A stretch of 64,000 nucleotides of DNA from Streptomyces dysideae (GTDB lineage: Bacteria; Actinomycetota; Actinomycetes; Streptomycetales; Streptomycetaceae), in NCBI RefSeq assembly GCF_001514305.1, contig NZ_KQ949080.1, forward strand, positions 203,057-267,056, written 5' to 3'. Under the pieces are notes generated by a model. The model did no database searches, had not been told where the DNA came from, and saw only the letters and a list, made by a program, of their open reading frames with translations. A program made the translations under genes and the position numbers. Of this stretch, positions 1-8,702 are shown in pieces. Each line of letters opens with the position of its first letter. The first letter of the stretch is position 1.

Positions 1-336
1 GACGGCGGGCCGCAGGCCCACCCCGACCGGCCCTGGGCGGAAGGGTCCGACACCTGGAACGGCTACCTCCAGCGGGCCGGAGACTTCCTCCACGGTCTCA
101 TCGACCGGCACGAGGGCGATCGCCTCCTGTTCGCCGCACACGGCGAGACCGTGATCGTCGCGCACACCCTGCTCCTCGCGATCCCCCTGGGTTCGCCGGC
201 GGGTTTCACCGTGTCCCACGGCTCCATCACCCGCTGGCAGCATCACCTCAACCGGCTCGACCAGCGGCGCTGGATACTGGACCGGCACAACGACACCGCC
301 CACCTGGGTGCCCCAGCGATACGGGCGACGTCATGA
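1..336 (+). CDS. Histidine phosphatase family protein (C-terminal part)
   Basis: The reading frame is open from the first base of the window, so the N-terminus lies outside. The visible 111 residues contain AAHGETV followed by a hydrophobic helix, the second-half motif of the histidine phosphatase (phosphoglycerate mutase-like) superfamily, where this His acts with an N-terminal RHG histidine that is not visible here. The C-terminal segment around VSHGSITRW fits members that act on small phosphorylated metabolites. The stop overlaps the start of the next gene (ATGA), so the two are probably translationally coupled in a five-gene operon. The substrate is unknown. Confidence 0.8.
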   Translation, partial: DGGPQAHPDRPWAEGSDTWNGYLQRAGDFLHGLIDRHEGDRLLFAAHGETVIVAHTLLLAIPLGSPAGFTVSHGSITRWQHHLNRLDQRRWILDRHNDTAHLGAPAIRATS

Positions 337-1169
337 TCACGGCGTACGACGACCCGCGCATGGAACTCGCGCGGCAGACGGTCGGAGCCGTCCGCATCGT
401 CGCGGACCCGGCGCTACCACCTCATCTGCTGCACCTTGTCGATGTCCGCGGGAACGCCTACTTCGCCAAGCAGCACGCCAACCGAAACCGCTATGTCCAC
501 GAGGCGCACGCCTACCTGACGTGGGGACGCCACCTTCAAGGCCACGCCCCTGAGCTGGTCGGCCGACAGGACTCCACACGCACTCTGCTGCTCACGGCGA
601 TACGCGGGCAGAGCGGCGACGACCTGCCGCCGGGTTCGGCTGAGGAAGAAGAGGCTCACCACAACGCCGGCCTCGTGCTGGGAGCCCTCCACCGGGCCAC
701 GGCAGGTCCCAAGACCGGCGGCATCGGCGTCGAACTGGCCGGTCGGCTCCGAGGCTGGGTCGACAGGGCCGACCGCGCGGACCTCCTTTCGACAGACGAA
801 AGGAGGAGCCTGCTGCAGGTCGCGGACCTCCTGTCCCACGTCCAGGCGGAGAGCGCCGTGTGCCACCTCGACTACCAGCCCAGGAACTGGCTCATCGGGG
901 ACGGCTTCTGGATCTGCGACTTCGAGCACATGCGACGCGACGCCCGCATCCGGGACTTCGCCCGGCTCGAGTTCCGCCGCTGGCAGGCCGCCCCTCATCT
1001 CCGCAGCGCCTTCTTCGCCGCGTACGGGAGGGAGCTGAGCGACGCCGAGCAACACCTCCTGGAGTCCTTCGGCGCCATCGAAGCCGCCACCGCGCTGGTC
1101 CGGGGACACGAGCAGGACGACCTCGCCCTCAGCGCCCACGGCCGCACCGTGCTGGCGCGACTGAGCTGA
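333..1169 (+). CDS. APH/choline kinase-like phosphotransferase
   Basis: This 278-residue protein has the aminoglycoside phosphotransferase/choline-kinase fold signature. HLDYQPRNW at about residues 178-186 is the catalytic loop (Asp180 as the base), and ICDFEH with Asp196 is the DFG-equivalent metal-binding segment. The N-terminal lobe is short and has no obvious classical resistance signature, so a biosynthetic sugar, nucleoside or amino-alcohol kinase is more likely than an antibiotic resistance enzyme. It starts inside the stop of the upstream phosphatase and is followed 28 bp later by the epimerase gene. A kinase next to a phosphatase, epimerase and CMP-transferase suggests activation of an unusual sugar-like substrate; that is inference. 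Confidence 0.75.
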   Translation: MITAYDDPRMELARQTVGAVRIVADPALPPHLLHLVDVRGNAYFAKQHANRNRYVHEAHAYLTWGRHLQGHAPELVGRQDSTRTLLLTAIRGQSGDDLPPGSAEEEEAHHNAGLVLGALHRATAGPKTGGIGVELAGRLRGWVDRADRADLLSTDERRSLLQVADLLSHVQAESAVCHLDYQPRNWLIGDGFWICDFEHMRRDARIRDFARLEFRRWQAAPHLRSAFFAAYGRELSDAEQHLLESFGAIEAATALVRGHEQDDLALSAHGRTVLARLS

Positions 1170-1197
1170 CCGACCCCACCGACCTCTGGAGAGTTAC

Positions 1198-2193
1198 GTG
1201 TCAGAAAGCACCCCCGTCTCGACCACACCGACCCCCCGGCGGGCCGTGGTGACCGGCGCGGCCGGATTCATCGGCTCTCACCTCGCCCACGCCCTGCTCC
1301 AGGCAGGAACCACCGTGATCGGCGTCGACCGTCGCGACCCCGCCGCAGACCAGACGGCAGCGGCCAACCTCGCCGCGTCGCACGGTCTCGCGGGATACAT
1401 GCACATCACCGCCGATCTGCTGACCTGCGCGATCGATCCGCTCCTCTTCGACGCGGACGTGATCTTCCACCTGGCGGGCATCCCCGGCGTGCGGCCTTCG
1501 TGGGGCCCGCACTTCAGCGACTACGTGGCCTCCAACATCCTCGCCACCCAGCGAGTGATGGACGCCGCCACCCGCATGCGCGTCCCCCGCGTGGTCGTGG
1601 CCTCCTCCTCCAGCGTCTATGGGCCCACCAGCGGCGGTCCCAGCGTCGAAAGCGACCATCCTCGGCCGGCCTCCCCGTACGCGGTCACCAAGCTCGCCGA
1701 GGAGCAGCTCTGCCTGGCGCACGCCGCCCGCGCCGACTGCCCCACGGACGTAGTCGCTCTGCGGTACTTCACCGTCTACGGGCCACGCCAGCGCCCCGAC
1801 ATGTTCACCCACCGCGTTCTCCGGGCTGCCATCACCGGAGAGCCGCTCCGCTTGTACGGCGACGGTCATCAGCGCCGGGACTTCACCTACATCGACGACG
1901 CGGTCGCAGCCACCATCGCGGCTGCCTTCGCGCCGACCGACACGGGCATCGTCAACGTCGGCGGAGGCTCCAACGCCTCCCTGCTCGAAGTGATCAACAT
2001 CGCCAAGAGCCTCGTCGGGCGCGACATCCAGATCCACGTGGAGCACGCACGCAACGGCGACGTGCTGACCACCCGGGCCAACTCCGGCCGTGCTCACGAC
2101 GTACTCGGCTGGCAACCCACGGTCGACCTTCACAACGGCATGCGCGCCCAGATGCAGGCATTGACCCAGCCCGCGTACCGCGCCGCGGCCTGA
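1198..2193 (+). CDS. NAD(P)-dependent sugar epimerase/dehydratase
   Basis: This 331-residue extended short-chain dehydrogenase/reductase begins with GTG after a GGAG Shine-Dalgarno. The Rossmann motif TGAAGFIGSH is near residues 19-28, and the catalytic YAVTK has Tyr161 and Lys165. The segment RYFTVYGPRQRPDM and the following DFTYIDDAV are typical of UDP-glucuronate/UDP-galactose 4-epimerase-like enzymes and dTDP-glucose dehydratases. The sugar nucleotide cannot be told from sequence alone. It lies inside an operon with a kinase, an SAHH-like protein and a KdsB-like CMP-transferase, so it probably modifies a sugar that is later activated as a CMP derivative. Confidence 0.85.
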   Translation: MSESTPVSTTPTPRRAVVTGAAGFIGSHLAHALLQAGTTVIGVDRRDPAADQTAAANLAASHGLAGYMHITADLLTCAIDPLLFDADVIFHLAGIPGVRPSWGPHFSDYVASNILATQRVMDAATRMRVPRVVVASSSSVYGPTSGGPSVESDHPRPASPYAVTKLAEEQLCLAHAARADCPTDVVALRYFTVYGPRQRPDMFTHRVLRAAITGEPLRLYGDGHQRRDFTYIDDAVAATIAAAFAPTDTGIVNVGGGSNASLLEVINIAKSLVGRDIQIHVEHARNGDVLTTRANSGRAHDVLGWQPTVDLHNGMRAQMQALTQPAYRAAA

Positions 2194-2220
2194 CCATCTC
2201 GCGACCCGACAGGAGTTGCC

Positions 2221-3342
2221 GTGGAGAGCCCCGAAAGAATCCGGCGGGATGCCTTCTTCCGCCGCATCACCGCGCAATTCCCCGCCGACGGACAGCTCAG
2301 CTCGCTGATCATCACCCACCTGCTCCCCGAGCGCCCGGCGTTCCTCCACGCGATGGCCCGGACCACCACGGTCGCTGCTGTGCTGCCCAAGCCCAGGTCC
2401 ATCTCCCAGCGGACCCTTACGAAGGTGCGCCGCGAGTACGCCGTGCACCCTCTGAGCCGAGACCTGTTCACGGACCCCACCAGCGCCCTGGAGTACCTGG
2501 AGGTCACCGCTCCCGGTCGTGACGTCGTACTGCTCGACATCGGGGGCTACTTCGCACCCAGCCTCGGCACTCTGGTCGAGAAGTTCTCCGGCCGGGTCGT
2601 CGGCGTCGTCGAGGACACCGAGAACGGCCACCAGCGATATGCGTCAATCGGCCAACTACCCTGCCCCGTCTTCTCGGTGGCCCGTTCCCCTCTGAAGGAC
2701 TGCGAAGACCACCTGGTGGGGCGGTCCATCGTCTTCTCCACCGAGTCGCTGGTCCGCACCCGCGGCGACATCCTGGTCAGCCAGGGCGCCTGCGTGATCG
2801 GCTTCGGCAAGGTCGGCCGCGCCATCGCCCAGACCCTGCGCGCCAACGACGTACGCGTCACCGTCTACGACAGCGACCCCGTCAAGCGAGTGCAGGCACA
2901 CTCCCAGGGGTTCCGTACGGCCACTTCCCGCACCGAGGCACTCCGCGACGCCGACCTCGTGCTGTGCGCCACCGGCAACCTGGCGCTGCGGCAGGGGCAT
3001 TTCGAGGCGCTGCGCAACGGCGCCTATGTGGCCTCGGTGACGTCCTCCGAGGACGAACTCGAGCTGGACTCGCTCGACGGGCGCTACCGGCGGACACCCG
3101 CCGGGGAGCACCTGACGCGGTACGACGTGGCCGGACATCACTTCTTCGTTCTCGCCGACGGTGGGGCCGTCAACTTCGTCCATGGCGCGTCCGTCGGTAC
3201 ATACATCCACCTCGTGCAGGCCGAGATACTCGCGGCGACCGCCGCGCTCAGCCGCGGCAACTGTGAGCCCGGCCTGCGTGAAATGCCCTTATCCGCCCGC
3301 CAGACCATCGCGAAGGTCTGGCTCGACCACTTCGCCGAGTGA
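2221..3342 (+). CDS. S-adenosylhomocysteine hydrolase-like NAD-binding protein
   Basis: This 373-residue protein starts with GTG after an AGGAG site. It has a Rossmann motif GFGKVG at about residues 194-199 followed by VTVYDSDP, the arrangement of the AdoHcy hydrolase NAD domain. A C-terminal NFVHGASVGTYIHLVQAE segment resembles the family's closing helix. True hydrolases are roughly 430-490 residues long, so this is a shortened, divergent member and the usual active-site segments are not obvious. It may bind NAD and act on a nucleoside-like or carbohydrate intermediate. Its place between an epimerase and a KdsB-type enzyme suggests a step in the same pathway rather than methyl-cycle housekeeping. 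Confidence 0.7.
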   Translation: MESPERIRRDAFFRRITAQFPADGQLSSLIITHLLPERPAFLHAMARTTTVAAVLPKPRSISQRTLTKVRREYAVHPLSRDLFTDPTSALEYLEVTAPGRDVVLLDIGGYFAPSLGTLVEKFSGRVVGVVEDTENGHQRYASIGQLPCPVFSVARSPLKDCEDHLVGRSIVFSTESLVRTRGDILVSQGACVIGFGKVGRAIAQTLRANDVRVTVYDSDPVKRVQAHSQGFRTATSRTEALRDADLVLCATGNLALRQGHFEALRNGAYVASVTSSEDELELDSLDGRYRRTPAGEHLTRYDVAGHHFFVLADGGAVNFVHGASVGTYIHLVQAEILAATAALSRGNCEPGLREMPLSARQTIAKVWLDHFAE

Positions 3343-3397
3343 TCACATACCCCGTCCCACATGCCCTTGGTCCGCCACCGACCGACAGGAGAACGCT

Positions 3398-4195
3398 GTG
3401 ACCGCCACCGCAGGGCGTCGCCACATAGCGGTGATCCCTTGCCGCTGGGGCGCCTCACGATTTCCCGGAAAGCCCCTGGCCCTGCTCGGCGACATGCCAC
3501 TGCTGTGGCACGTCCACCAGCGCTGTCAGGAGGCGAAGCGGATCGACGACGCCGTGGTCGCCACCGACGACGAGCGCATCGAAGCCGCCTGCCGTCGGCT
3601 CGGGATCCCCTGCGTGATGACCGGCGACCACCCCACCGGGACGGATCGTGTCGCCGAGTGCGCCCAGCGCGTCCAAGCCGACGCGTACATCAACGTCCAG
3701 GGCGACGAACCGTTCATCGCCCCCGCCGCGATCGACGCGGTGTCGGAAGCCCTGGTCCACCTCAGCGCCGAGACCCTGGCGGTCAACGCGTACGCGAAGC
3801 TGGACGACGCGGCATCGGTCATCGACCACAACGTCGTCAAAGTCGTGGTCGGCGAGAACGGGAACGCCCTCATGTTCTCCCGGCAGCCGATCCCGTATCC
3901 GCGGGGCCATCGTCCGAACTACCTGCGACAACTCGGCCTTTACGGCTTCACGCGCAGCGGACTCGACCTGTTCCGGCACCTGGAACAGGGACCAGTTGAG
4001 CGCGCCGAAGGCGTCGAGATGCTCCGGCTGGTCGAGCACGGGCACGGCGTACGGATGCTTCCCGTCGAGGACGAGGGCATCGCGGTGGACACGCCGGAGG
4101 ACCTCGAAAGGGCGTGCGCAATGCTGCGATCTCAGTCCCAAGAGTCCTTGAACAGCCAACGTCGCCGCTCGAGAGATTCTAGTTCCGGTCGGTGA
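3398..4195 (+). CDS. kdsB: CMP-Kdo synthetase-like cytidylyltransferase
   Basis: KdsB enzymes transfer CMP from CTP to 3-deoxy-octulosonate-type acids. The GTG at 3398, preceded by AGGAG, gives 265 residues, close to the family length of about 250. Earlier in-frame starts would add an unconserved extension. IPCRWGASRFPGKPL matches the nucleotide-binding P(A/C)RxxSxRFPGKPL signature, and NVQGDEPFI is the metal-binding segment typical of KdsB; LGLYGF is also family-like. Gram-positive bacteria have no LPS, so the sugar acid is unlikely to feed lipid A and is probably part of a specialised glycan or metabolite. The last 20 residues are unconserved and Ser/Arg-rich. Confidence 0.8.
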   Translation: MTATAGRRHIAVIPCRWGASRFPGKPLALLGDMPLLWHVHQRCQEAKRIDDAVVATDDERIEAACRRLGIPCVMTGDHPTGTDRVAECAQRVQADAYINVQGDEPFIAPAAIDAVSEALVHLSAETLAVNAYAKLDDAASVIDHNVVKVVVGENGNALMFSRQPIPYPRGHRPNYLRQLGLYGFTRSGLDLFRHLEQGPVERAEGVEMLRLVEHGHGVRMLPVEDEGIAVDTPEDLERACAMLRSQSQESLNSQRRRSRDSSSGR

Positions 4196-4648
4196 CAAGC
4201 CGGCCGACCGAGCGTCACACCAGAGCCTCCGACCAGTACGTTCGAAGATGGCGAAGGCTCACAGAACGGCCGACGGGAGGCCGGGACGTGTCAGCGCGAG
4301 GGACGATGCCCGCGGACCCTATGAGCAGCCCGCCCGGCGGGCCACGCTCGGTTCTAGACCGAGGCTCCGTCCCCGACGAACACCCGGTCATGCGGTACTC
4401 AACCCGCGGATATCAGGCTGACCGCGCGTCGTCGCACGACACGCACACCGGCCGCCCGCCGGTCCTCAGCACCACCCCAGGCCCGCACCGGCGAGCCCAA
4501 CAATCGCTGCCCACTTGACAAGACGGCCTACATATCAGGATCCGAGACCTCGTAGCAATGAAGATGGTCCCAGTCGACCCGTCCGGCGCGGACAGCCCTC
4601 TTTGGACGGGCCGATCACGCTGTCAGTCCCCGGTTCTACTGTCGTGGC
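4196..4648 (+). other. Intergenic stretch without a convincing gene
   Basis: About 450 bp separate the kdsB-like operon from the DUF6602 gene. A 108-residue open frame crosses most of it, but its composition is Arg/Ser/Pro-rich and irregular, it has no ribosome binding site and it overlaps the end of the previous gene. No convincing promoter or terminator stands out. Confidence 0.5.
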
Positions 4649-5473
4649 ATGGATGACAACCACCTGGCCGGAGTTCTGCACTCCGTCGCGATGAGGATGC
4701 GCGCGGATTTCCGCCAATCTCAGCTGTTTCAGCACCGCGGCGAGGCCGGAACGAACCGTGAGCTCCTGGTCCGGGACTTTCTGGCCAGCCAGCTTCCCGG
4801 CCATGTCGAGGCAGTCCACAGTGCCGAAATCATCACGGCGTCCGGCGAGGTGTCGCCCCAGTGCGACATCGTCATCACCGATCGCAGCACCCCACCACTG
4901 ACCGACCTCCAGGGCTACCGGATCGTCCCCAACGAGTGCGTCTACGGTGTCGTAGAGGTGAAAACCACTCTGGACCGCGAGAAGCTCCTCGACGCCTGCG
5001 AGAAAGTCCGCAAGGCCAAGGAACTCGCGAAAACCGCCTACTACCCGACGCCCGGCTTCCAACGGACCCGTACGGCCTACGGCCGCACCTACCCCTACAC
5101 ACCGACCGTCGGCATGATCTTCGCGTTCGACAGCATCGACCTGGCTACACTCGGCGAGCACTTCATCGGCTGGTGCCAGGAGCACGAGCCGGAGCACCGG
5201 CCGGACAGCATCTGGGTCCTCGGCAAGGGCTACTACGTCTGGACCGACCCGGCCACCGGCTTCGTCAATCCGACTCCGGAGCCTGGATCAGGGATGATCG
5301 CCATGGAGCCCTGGCACGACGAGGATGTTCTGCTGCCCCTGGTCCTGCATCTCAACCAGCACTTCGCCACGGCATGGATGCCGCCGCTCCGGCTCTTCGA
5401 CTACGCCGGGCAACACCCTTTGGGGGTCTCCAAGCACATCTGGACCGAACTGCCGACGCCCACGACGGAGTGA
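4649..5473 (+). CDS. DUF6602-type protein, PD-(D/E)XK nuclease-like core
   Basis: This 274-residue protein resembles the DUF6602 family. QCDIVI (Asp73) followed about 30 residues later by VVEVKTTL (Glu103, Lys105) forms the D...ExK pattern of the restriction-endonuclease-like fold. That suggests a nuclease or an inactive nuclease-fold protein. The C-terminal half is rich in aromatic residues and has no recognised motif. It stands alone on the + strand, with about 180 bp before the next gene. Such proteins are frequent on mobile elements, and a defence role is possible but not shown. Confidence 0.6.
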   Translation: MDDNHLAGVLHSVAMRMRADFRQSQLFQHRGEAGTNRELLVRDFLASQLPGHVEAVHSAEIITASGEVSPQCDIVITDRSTPPLTDLQGYRIVPNECVYGVVEVKTTLDREKLLDACEKVRKAKELAKTAYYPTPGFQRTRTAYGRTYPYTPTVGMIFAFDSIDLATLGEHFIGWCQEHEPEHRPDSIWVLGKGYYVWTDPATGFVNPTPEPGSGMIAMEPWHDEDVLLPLVLHLNQHFATAWMPPLRLFDYAGQHPLGVSKHIWTELPTPTTE

Positions 5474-5653
5474 CACCAGAGCACCTCGGAGCGATCACGC
5501 CATCGCAGTCACGTCGCCCCAGCGGCGCCATCTTCGACGGCCGCAGCGACGCTGTCGTGCACAGAACGCGGGAACCTCCGGTCAAACCGGCCCACGAGAT
5601 GCAAGATCCCCTGGGCGCCCTCCGCAAGGGGCGTATGGGACCCTGCCCGATCC

Positions 5654-6757
5654 ATGATTGCCAACCGCGCAACGCCCCGCCTGCCAGCCTGTCCGGCCTC
5701 TCTCGGCGACACGGGGATCACTAGTCTGGCCACCGCCGGCATCGCAGACGACGCCGTCCACGTGTTCCGCGATCTCGACCTGCCCGGCCTCAACCCCCTC
5801 GGCGACACCCTCGCCTCGATCGATCCGAAGCTGCCCAAGGTCAACCCGATCGGCGACGCGTTCGCCTCGGTGGGGTTCGAGAGGTCGGTCGCGGACCTTG
5901 TTGACTGGGCGACCCCAGCCGACAAGATCTCCTCGGCGTTGATGGACCTGTCTCTCGGCGACACGGGGATCACTAGTCTGGCCACCGCCGGCATCGCAGA
6001 CGACGCCGTCCACGTGTTCCGCGATCTCGACCTGCCCGGCCTCAACCCCCTCGGCGACACCCTCGCCTCGGTCTGGAGCCATGTCTTCGACATGCCTGGG
6101 CTGGCGGGTCTGCTGCGAGGGCTCCCGGACGATCTGCTGAACCCGTTGCGTTCCGTCGCCCGGCGGATCGAGCGTCTTGGGGCGCCGATCGTCTGGGCGG
6201 CACACGCTGCTCTGAACGCCTACCTGGACGGCGACCACGATCCGATGCGCGAGTTTCTCCACAAGCACCTTCGTCTCCGCCCTCCGACGGAGGACCATGC
6301 CCAGGCCCTGGCCTTGGCCCTGCTCGTCCGGGAGTGGGAGAAGGAGGTCGACCTCCAAGACGCCGACGCGGTCCGTGCGGTTCTGCGGAAGTACGCCAGG
6401 GAGGGCAACGACCTGGACGGTGATCATCAGGTCATGGGCCGCATGATTGGCCACCTGCCGGAGGGGCTGGATCTGCTGTCTCCGGCCCCGGGGCCGGAGG
6501 CGCTGGCCATCGCAAGGGTCGTGCCTTGGCCGGAGCACTTTGACAACCGGGACGTCCGCTATGCGACCCGTCGGCTCAAGGAGACCGAGCAGACGGTGGC
6601 GCGGGTCTGGGCCGAGAATCCCGAACTCAACTGGCTTCAGGCACCCGAACTGGTCGGCCAGGATGTCGCCATGGGCACCCGGGTACGGCGCAAGCTCCTC
6701 AGGGCAGGCGACCAGATCATCGAGCGGGCTGCGGCTCAGCTCCGGAGGACGATTTGA
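5654..6757 (+). CDS. Hypothetical protein with internal duplication
   Basis: This 367-residue protein is not assigned to a family. Its first 150 residues contain an exact 40-residue repeat (about residues 16-55 and 100-139, starting SLGDTGITSLATAG), with a weaker third copy of the NP(L/I)GD(T/A)(L/F)AS motif between them. The remaining part, from about residue 150, is an ordinary charged helical domain with no catalytic motif seen. The ATG at 5654 lacks a strong ribosome binding site, so the true start is uncertain. The stop overlaps the start of a 51-residue membrane protein gene (TGATG), pointing to coupled expression. The repeat is identical at DNA level, so it is young. Confidence 0.6.
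   Translation: MIANRATPRLPACPASLGDTGITSLATAGIADDAVHVFRDLDLPGLNPLGDTLASIDPKLPKVNPIGDAFASVGFERSVADLVDWATPADKISSALMDLSLGDTGITSLATAGIADDAVHVFRDLDLPGLNPLGDTLASVWSHVFDMPGLAGLLRGLPDDLLNPLRSVARRIERLGAPIVWAAHAALNAYLDGDHDPMREFLHKHLRLRPPTEDHAQALALALLVREWEKEVDLQDADAVRAVLRKYAREGNDLDGDHQVMGRMIGHLPEGLDLLSPAPGPEALAIARVVPWPEHFDNRDVRYATRRLKETEQTVARVWAENPELNWLQAPELVGQDVAMGTRVRRKLLRAGDQIIERAAAQLRRTI
5699..5818 (+). repeat. 120-bp direct repeat, copy 1
   Basis: This copy is identical base for base to 5951-6070, with 252 bp between the starts. The offset is a multiple of three, so the duplication keeps the reading frame of the surrounding gene. Confidence 0.95.
5951..6070 (+). repeat. 120-bp direct repeat, copy 2
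   Basis: This is the second exact copy of 5699-5818. The match ends sharply at both sides (a C/G difference just before it and an A/G difference just after it), which suggests a recent in-frame tandem duplication with divergence or replacement of the 132-bp segment between the copies. Confidence 0.95.
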
Positions 6758-6912
6758 TGGCAAGAAGCGACAGGTCCGAGGAGCCGCTGCTGAGCCTGCG
6801 CTCGGCGGTGGTGTTCCTGATCGGCCTGCAGGCCGCTGCGGTGGCGGGATTCCTCGCTCACGCCGTTGGCAGCGGCCACGGCAGCCCCGGCGGCTCAGCA
6901 GCCATCCCGTGA
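6757..6912 (+). CDS. Small membrane protein (51 aa)
   Basis: This 51-residue frame starts within the stop codon of the upstream gene. It has a charged N-terminus (MARSDRSEEP), one hydrophobic segment at about residues 14-36 (SAVVFLIGLQAAAVAGFLAH) and a Gly/Ser-rich tail. The likely product is a single-pass inner-membrane protein made together with the repeat-containing protein before it. No family is recognised and the function is unknown. Confidence 0.45.
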   Translation: MARSDRSEEPLLSLRSAVVFLIGLQAAAVAGFLAHAVGSGHGSPGGSAAIP

Positions 6913-6969
6913 TCGAGAGGGACACAAAATTGCTGGTGATGCTCGCCGGGCGTCTGGCACTCTCCCTGC

Positions 6970-7599
6970 ATGCTGCTGATGCTGACCGGATCGAGCTGCT
7001 CCGGGAAGTCCACCCTCGCATTCGCTGTCGCCGACCGGATCGATCACATCGCCGTCCATGACACCGACGAGAGCGGCGTTCCGCACAACCCACCTCCGCA
7101 CTGGCGGAATCACAACACGGAGGAGTGGATTCGCCGCGCGCTCGACTACCAGGCTCACGGCATCGACCTCCTGTTGACAGGCCAGGCACCGCTCGGCGAG
7201 GTTCTGGCCGCCCCCTCGGCGTCTTTGCTGGACGGCATCGCGCTCTGCCTTGTCGATGTCGCCGACGAAGACCGGCGCCGTCGGCTCCGCTGGCGCGATC
7301 CAGGCCGCTGGTCCGAGTCCGCGGTCGACCGTTTCAACAACTGGGCGGCTTGGCACCGCGGTCACGCCCGCGACCCCCGGCATCGCCCGGACGCCATCAC
7401 TGCCAACAGCGCGCCCATGATGGCGTGGCACCGCTGGACGTCCTGGACTGCCGAGGACCCCCGCTGGCAGATTCCTGTCATCAACACCACTGACCGTGGC
7501 CCTGAGAAGTCCGCCGACGAGCTGGAGCAGTGGATCAACCGGCAGCGCCAAGCTCTTCGGGCAGGCCGTCATCCCTTGTGTCGCGGCTGGGCGGAGTAA
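6970..7599 (+). CDS. P-loop kinase-like ATPase
   Basis: This 209-residue protein has a Walker A motif GSSCSGKST at residues 7-15, right at the N-terminus, as in small-molecule kinases and shikimate/gluconate-kinase-like P-loop proteins. A HDTDESGVP segment near residue 30 could be the acidic substrate or Mg-binding position, and the Arg-rich stretch DRRRRLRWRD near residue 100 may be the lid. The C-terminal half is Trp-rich and unusual. No neighbour explains the substrate. It is convergent with the PPOX gene that follows. Confidence 0.65.
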   Translation: MLLMLTGSSCSGKSTLAFAVADRIDHIAVHDTDESGVPHNPPPHWRNHNTEEWIRRALDYQAHGIDLLLTGQAPLGEVLAAPSASLLDGIALCLVDVADEDRRRRLRWRDPGRWSESAVDRFNNWAAWHRGHARDPRHRPDAITANSAPMMAWHRWTSWTAEDPRWQIPVINTTDRGPEKSADELEQWINRQRQALRAGRHPLCRGWAE

Positions 7600-7663
7600 C
7601 GCCCGCCCCTGAGATGAGAACGACTGTACGCGCGCTGTCGTCAACCTCGGTGGACAGAAACGC

Positions 7664-8104
7664 CTATTCAGCGACGTTCACGGCCCTTGGTTTGGGTGCG
7701 TCTACGTGCCCCATGGCTCGCTCGATCGTGATCTCGATGACCACCCGCTCGGGGTCCGGAGCAGGCGTCCGACCGTATCGGCTGCCATAGCGCGCTACGG
7801 CATCGCTGACGACATCCGGGTGCGTGCGGACTTCGGCCGTGCCCTCCAGGGTGGCCCAGCGCCCTCCGTCGACCTGGCAGACGGCTACGCGGGCCTGACC
7901 GGGTTGCGAGGCAAGGATGTTGGCGACTTTCTTGCTGGATTTGCGGGTGATAACCCGAGCGATACCAGCGACGGCGTCGACGGTGACCCCGACGGGCACA
8001 ACGTGAGGGCTGCCATCGGGGCGCACCGTGGTCAGCGTGCACAAGTGGTACTCATGCCAGAACTCTACGTAGCCATCGCCTTGGTTGCGTATCTCGGTTG
8101 ACAT
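7664..8104 (-). CDS. PPOX-class F420/FMN-dependent flavoprotein
   Basis: This 146-residue protein has the split beta-barrel pattern of the pyridoxamine 5'-phosphate oxidase-like family. The N-terminal strand pair LCTLTTVRPDGSPHVVPV, then ITRKSSKKVANI and VDGGRWATLEGTAEV are typical of the actinobacterial F420-dependent (TIGR03618-like) subgroup, in which KSSKKV-type residues contact the cofactor phosphate. It probably reduces a small molecule with F420H2 or FMN. It is a single gene on the - strand, followed by a convergent P-loop kinase gene and preceded by a long non-coding stretch. Confidence 0.8.
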   Translation of the reverse strand: MSTEIRNQGDGYVEFWHEYHLCTLTTVRPDGSPHVVPVGVTVDAVAGIARVITRKSSKKVANILASQPGQARVAVCQVDGGRWATLEGTAEVRTHPDVVSDAVARYGSRYGRTPAPDPERVVIEITIERAMGHVDAPKPRAVNVAE

Positions 8105-8702
8105 GGCTGGAAGCGTAATAGTGAGTGATGCCCGAACTGCCCCGAAGTGACCACGACCACACTCGCCCTCGCATGCGACGGCGGGAGTCGATTCGCCCGA
8201 CTATTAAGTGCATGTCCCAGTTGCCTGTGGCGTAAAGGTCTCAGATTGATAACTTCGGCATATGCCAGAGTGGGGTGATTGAAGCGCACGCGTCAGATTT
8301 TGAAGTGCCAGTTCAAGAGCATGATCCACCGCCACTGTGGCTAATTTGCCACGATTTAGCACGCCTCTGGCGACGGCTTGCGAGTGTCGATTTCAGGCCA
8401 TTCCTCCCTTCAGGCTTCACGTAATGTCCATGGGGTTCCTGAAGGCTCCGTCGGGGTCGCTCGGCCGCATTGCGGTTGCTTATTTGCGTGCGCGATCATG
8501 GCGTATCGGGGAGGTGCGGGCACATGTGTGTGCGGCCCACTTGCCGCTGCTCAGCAGTACACACCGAGATGCTGTCCTTCGATGCCGGTGATCGTTTTCG
8601 TCCTCGCTGTGCCGTCCGGGAACTGAAACGCTATTGGATCGGGCGCGGCTGTCGCCCGGCTCCCGTGAGAGCCGTCAACGGCCGGTACGAAGGGGATCTC
8701 TC
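8105..8702 (+). other. Non-coding, lower-GC stretch between divergent genes
   Basis: About 600 bp separate the divergent PPOX and ImmA/IrrE genes. Base composition is visibly less GC-rich here than in the neighbours, with runs such as ACTATTAAGTG and AGATTGATAACTT. The short open frames in it lack ribosome binding sites and third-position GC bias, so I do not call a gene. It must hold the promoters of both flanking genes and could be a junction left by an old insertion. Confidence 0.5.

Noticed and set aside
333..1169. Antibiotic resistance by the APH-like gene
   Set aside because: The fold fits but neither length nor motifs match a known aminoglycoside resistance enzyme, and the operon context is biosynthetic.
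1201..2631. 476-codon frame opposite the epimerase gene
   Set aside because: It is antisense to a clear epimerase with perfect motifs; high GC makes long antisense frames common here.
4192..4518. 108-codon frame after kdsB
   Set aside because: No ribosome binding site, irregular composition and overlap with the end of kdsB.
7600..7663. Weak inverted repeat between the convergent kinase and PPOX genes
   Set aside because: GACTGTAC...GCGCTGTC pairs only partly, so no terminator is called.
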